17,015 nt of DNA from DATMYQ01 sp035560935 (GTDB lineage Bacteria > Bacillota > Negativicutes > Sporomusales > Sporomusaceae). Below are positions 15,541 to 17,015 of the stretch, piece by piece. Each line of letters begins with the position of its first letter. Position 1 is the stretch's first letter. Where the stretch lies: assembly GCA_035560935.1 (NCBI GenBank), contig DATMYQ010000367.1, forward strand, positions 1-17,015, written 5' to 3'. The translations under genes and the position numbers were made by a program. Below the pieces are notes generated by a model. The model searched no databases, had not been told where the DNA came from, and worked only from the letters and a program-made list of their open reading frames with translations.

Positions 15541-16731
15541 TTACGGATTTACCGTTTCCTTATAAACCTGCTTACCATCTTTCATTTCGATAATAACAGC
15601 GCCTTTGACAGCGTCATGCGTATCGTTCAGGGTCAGTTTACCGGCGGCTCCGGTGAAATCTTTGGTTGCGGCCAGTGCTTCACGGATTTTAGCTCCATCC
15701 GTGCTGTTGGCGCGTTTGATGGCGTCCACCAAAACATAAGCGGCGTCATAACCTAAAACAGCCATGGCATCCGGCGTTTGACCATATTTCTTTTTGTAAG
15801 CGTCCACAAAAGCTTTGGAAGCCGGGCTGGTATCTTCGACAGAATAGTGATTGGTAAAGAATGTATTATTCAATGCCTGCGGACCGCCAATTTCTGCTAA
15901 CTTGGGCGAATCCCAGCCGTCACCGCCGACAATCGGAGCAGTGATTCCCATTTCACGAGCCTGTTTGATGATTTTGCCCACTTCTTCATAATAACCGGGG
16001 ATATAAAGGATTTCCGGATTCAGGGCTTTGATTTTTGTCAGGATGGTTTTGAAATCCTGATCTTTCTGCAAATAGGCTTCTTCGCCAAGAATGGCGCCGC
16101 CGCCTTTAGTAAAGGCCGCTTTAAAGAACTGCGACAAACCTTTGCTGTAATCACTGGAATTATCAATCATGATTACTGCGTTTTTGGCATTCAGTGATTT
16201 CAGGGCGAAGTTGGCGCCCACAGTTCCCTGGAAGGGATCAATAAAGCAGACGCGGAAAGTATAATCTTTCGCTTTGCCGGTTTGTTCATTCACCGTTACT
16301 TTAGGGTTGGTGGTCGCTGCGGCCACAAACGGAATTTTATTGGCTTCCGCTACTGTTGATCCGGCAATACCGTTGGAGCTGGTAGTGAATCCGGTAACAG
16401 CAACAACTTTATCCTGGTTGATAACCTTGGTCATCGCGTTGGAAGACTCCGAGGGCTCGCCTTTATTGTCGGCGACAACGATGGAAATTTGTTTGCCCAG
16501 CACGCCGCCTTTGGCGTTAATTTCCTCAAACGCCATTTTGGCGCCATTGGCAGCAGCGGTGCCAAAAGAAGCGGTATTGCCGGTTAACTCATAAACGACA
16601 CCAATCTTGATGTCTTTGCTGTCGCTGGTGGCGGATTTTCCGTCACCGCCGCCACAGCCGGCAGCCAGAGCGGTTACCATTAACAGCATTGCCAGCAGAG
16701 CCGTGAACTTCATGTTTCTTTTTGTGAACAT
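15541..16731 (-). CDS. Branched-chain amino-acid-type ABC transporter substrate-binding lipoprotein (LivJ/LivK family)
   Basis: Extracytoplasmic solute-binding protein of the type I (LivJ) fold; family members usually bind leucine, isoleucine and valine, but some bind other amides or aromatic acids, so the ligand is inferred only. The 396-residue precursor has a signal peptide with a charged start (MFTKRNMK), a hydrophobic core and the lipobox LAAGC with Cys26, then a Gly/Ser-rich linker. The mature domain begins IKIGVVYELTGNTASFG, with NGAKMAFEEINAKGGVLGK, TTSSNGIAGSTVAEANKIPF and VVGGDGWDSPKLAEIGG. ATG 16731 follows GGAGGAGG by about eight bases. No permease or ATPase gene is downstream; the gene is closed off by a terminator. 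Confidence 0.9.
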   Translation of the reverse strand: MFTKRNMKFTALLAMLLMVTALAAGCGGGDGKSATSDSKDIKIGVVYELTGNTASFGTAAANGAKMAFEEINAKGGVLGKQISIVVADNKGEPSESSNAMTKVINQDKVVAVTGFTTSSNGIAGSTVAEANKIPFVAAATTNPKVTVNEQTGKAKDYTFRVCFIDPFQGTVGANFALKSLNAKNAVIMIDNSSDYSKGLSQFFKAAFTKGGGAILGEEAYLQKDQDFKTILTKIKALNPEILYIPGYYEEVGKIIKQAREMGITAPIVGGDGWDSPKLAEIGGPQALNNTFFTNHYSVEDTSPASKAFVDAYKKKYGQTPDAMAVLGYDAAYVLVDAIKRANSTDGAKIREALAATKDFTGAAGKLTLNDTHDAVKGAVIIEMKDGKQVYKETVNP

Positions 16732-17015
16732 TCAAGATTCCTCCTCCAATTTTACTAAAGCCGATTACCTGGAAAGATCGCCAATCATACGCGCCTTCTT
16801 GCTGTGTCGGATCACCACCACCCTTCATGGGAAGCCTTTCATTAAAAAAAGTGCTTCTTTGCCTTCCGAACTAAAGCAGTTTACTCTCAAAATAAAACGA
16901 AAAGCCTGCTCACAACAAATGGGGCTGATTCACCTCATTGATGCAAGCAAGCTACATTGCTCATTCGGACTCTGCCGGTCCGTCGTTTATACAGTTATCA
17001 TATTTACTTTTGTCC
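16732..17015 (-). promoter_or_regulatory. Long leader upstream of the binding-protein gene, with a possible promoter and attenuator hairpin
   Basis: These 284 bases hold no credible gene. Near the right edge, minus-strand TATAAA (16991-16986) or TATGAT (17002-16997) could be a -10; the matching -35 would be weak or outside the window. A leader of about 250 bases would follow. It contains a small hairpin (GAGCAA with TTGCTT around 16961-16946) and a weak stem (TGCTTT with GAAGCA, 16878-16852) followed by seven T residues (16850-16844), resembling an attenuator. I cannot match it to a known riboswitch or T-box. Promoter and structure are both tentative. Confidence 0.35.

Noticed and set aside
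16643..16828. A 61-codon minus-strand frame beginning in the binding-protein leader
   Set aside because: It starts at an ATG without a ribosome site, overlaps the real start in another frame and has no family resemblance; it is not rich in branched-chain codons, so it is not a convincing leader peptide.
1..17015. Mobile elements, CRISPR arrays, tRNA or rRNA genes, toxin-antitoxin or defence genes
   Set aside because: Scanning by eye found no direct-repeat arrays, transposase motifs, tRNA cloverleaf or known defence domain; every long coding region belongs to a housekeeping family.

Overview
The window looks like a stretch of conserved housekeeping chromosome from a low-to-mid GC member of the Bacillota (Firmicutes). 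The markers are RemA, SepF, DivIVA, YlmH, PyrR, RqcH and the orders yicC-remA-gmk-rpoZ-coaBC and yggS-sepF-...-ylmH-divIVA-ileS. An anaerobic, possibly Negativicutes-like, host would fit, but the sequence alone does not fix the class. I see no phage, transposon, CRISPR array, tRNA or rRNA, and no obvious horizontally acquired island.

Layout, following the main (minus) strand from right to left. (1) 16731-15541 encodes a branched-chain amino-acid-type ABC substrate-binding lipoprotein. It has a roughly 250-base untranslated leader upstream and its own strong terminator downstream. (2) 15379-11961 is a division and growth cluster: yggS, sepF, proC, ylmH (4-base overlap with proC) and divIVA. 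(3) ileS (11771-8979) has its own sigma-A-type promoter, a structured leader of about 130 bases ending in a terminator-like hairpin just before its ribosome site, and a rho-independent terminator. (4) mgsA, lspA, rluD and pyrR (8817-6386) lie close together and end in a bidirectional terminator. (5) The only plus-strand gene, rqcH (4488-6269), converges on pyrR at that terminator and has a clear promoter. (6) Divergent from rqcH run dapF, yicC, remA, gmk, rpoZ and coaBC (4296 to beyond position 1).

The genes serve core functions: CoA synthesis (coaBC), guanylate synthesis and RNA polymerase (gmk, rpoZ), lysine/peptidoglycan precursor (dapF), proline (proC), isoleucyl-tRNA (ileS), lipoprotein maturation (lspA, whose substrates would include the lipoprotein encoded here), rRNA modification (rluD), pyrimidine control (pyrR), cell division and pole organisation (sepF, divIVA), matrix regulation (remA) and rescue of stalled 50S subunits (rqcH, with ylmH as a likely partner). 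Four genes appear to start at GTG or TTG (coaBC, rqcH, lspA, ileS).

I did not find a convincing new multi-gene system. The most interesting non-coding signals are the two leaders upstream of ileS and of the binding-protein gene. Neither fits a regulatory RNA class that I can recognise with confidence.
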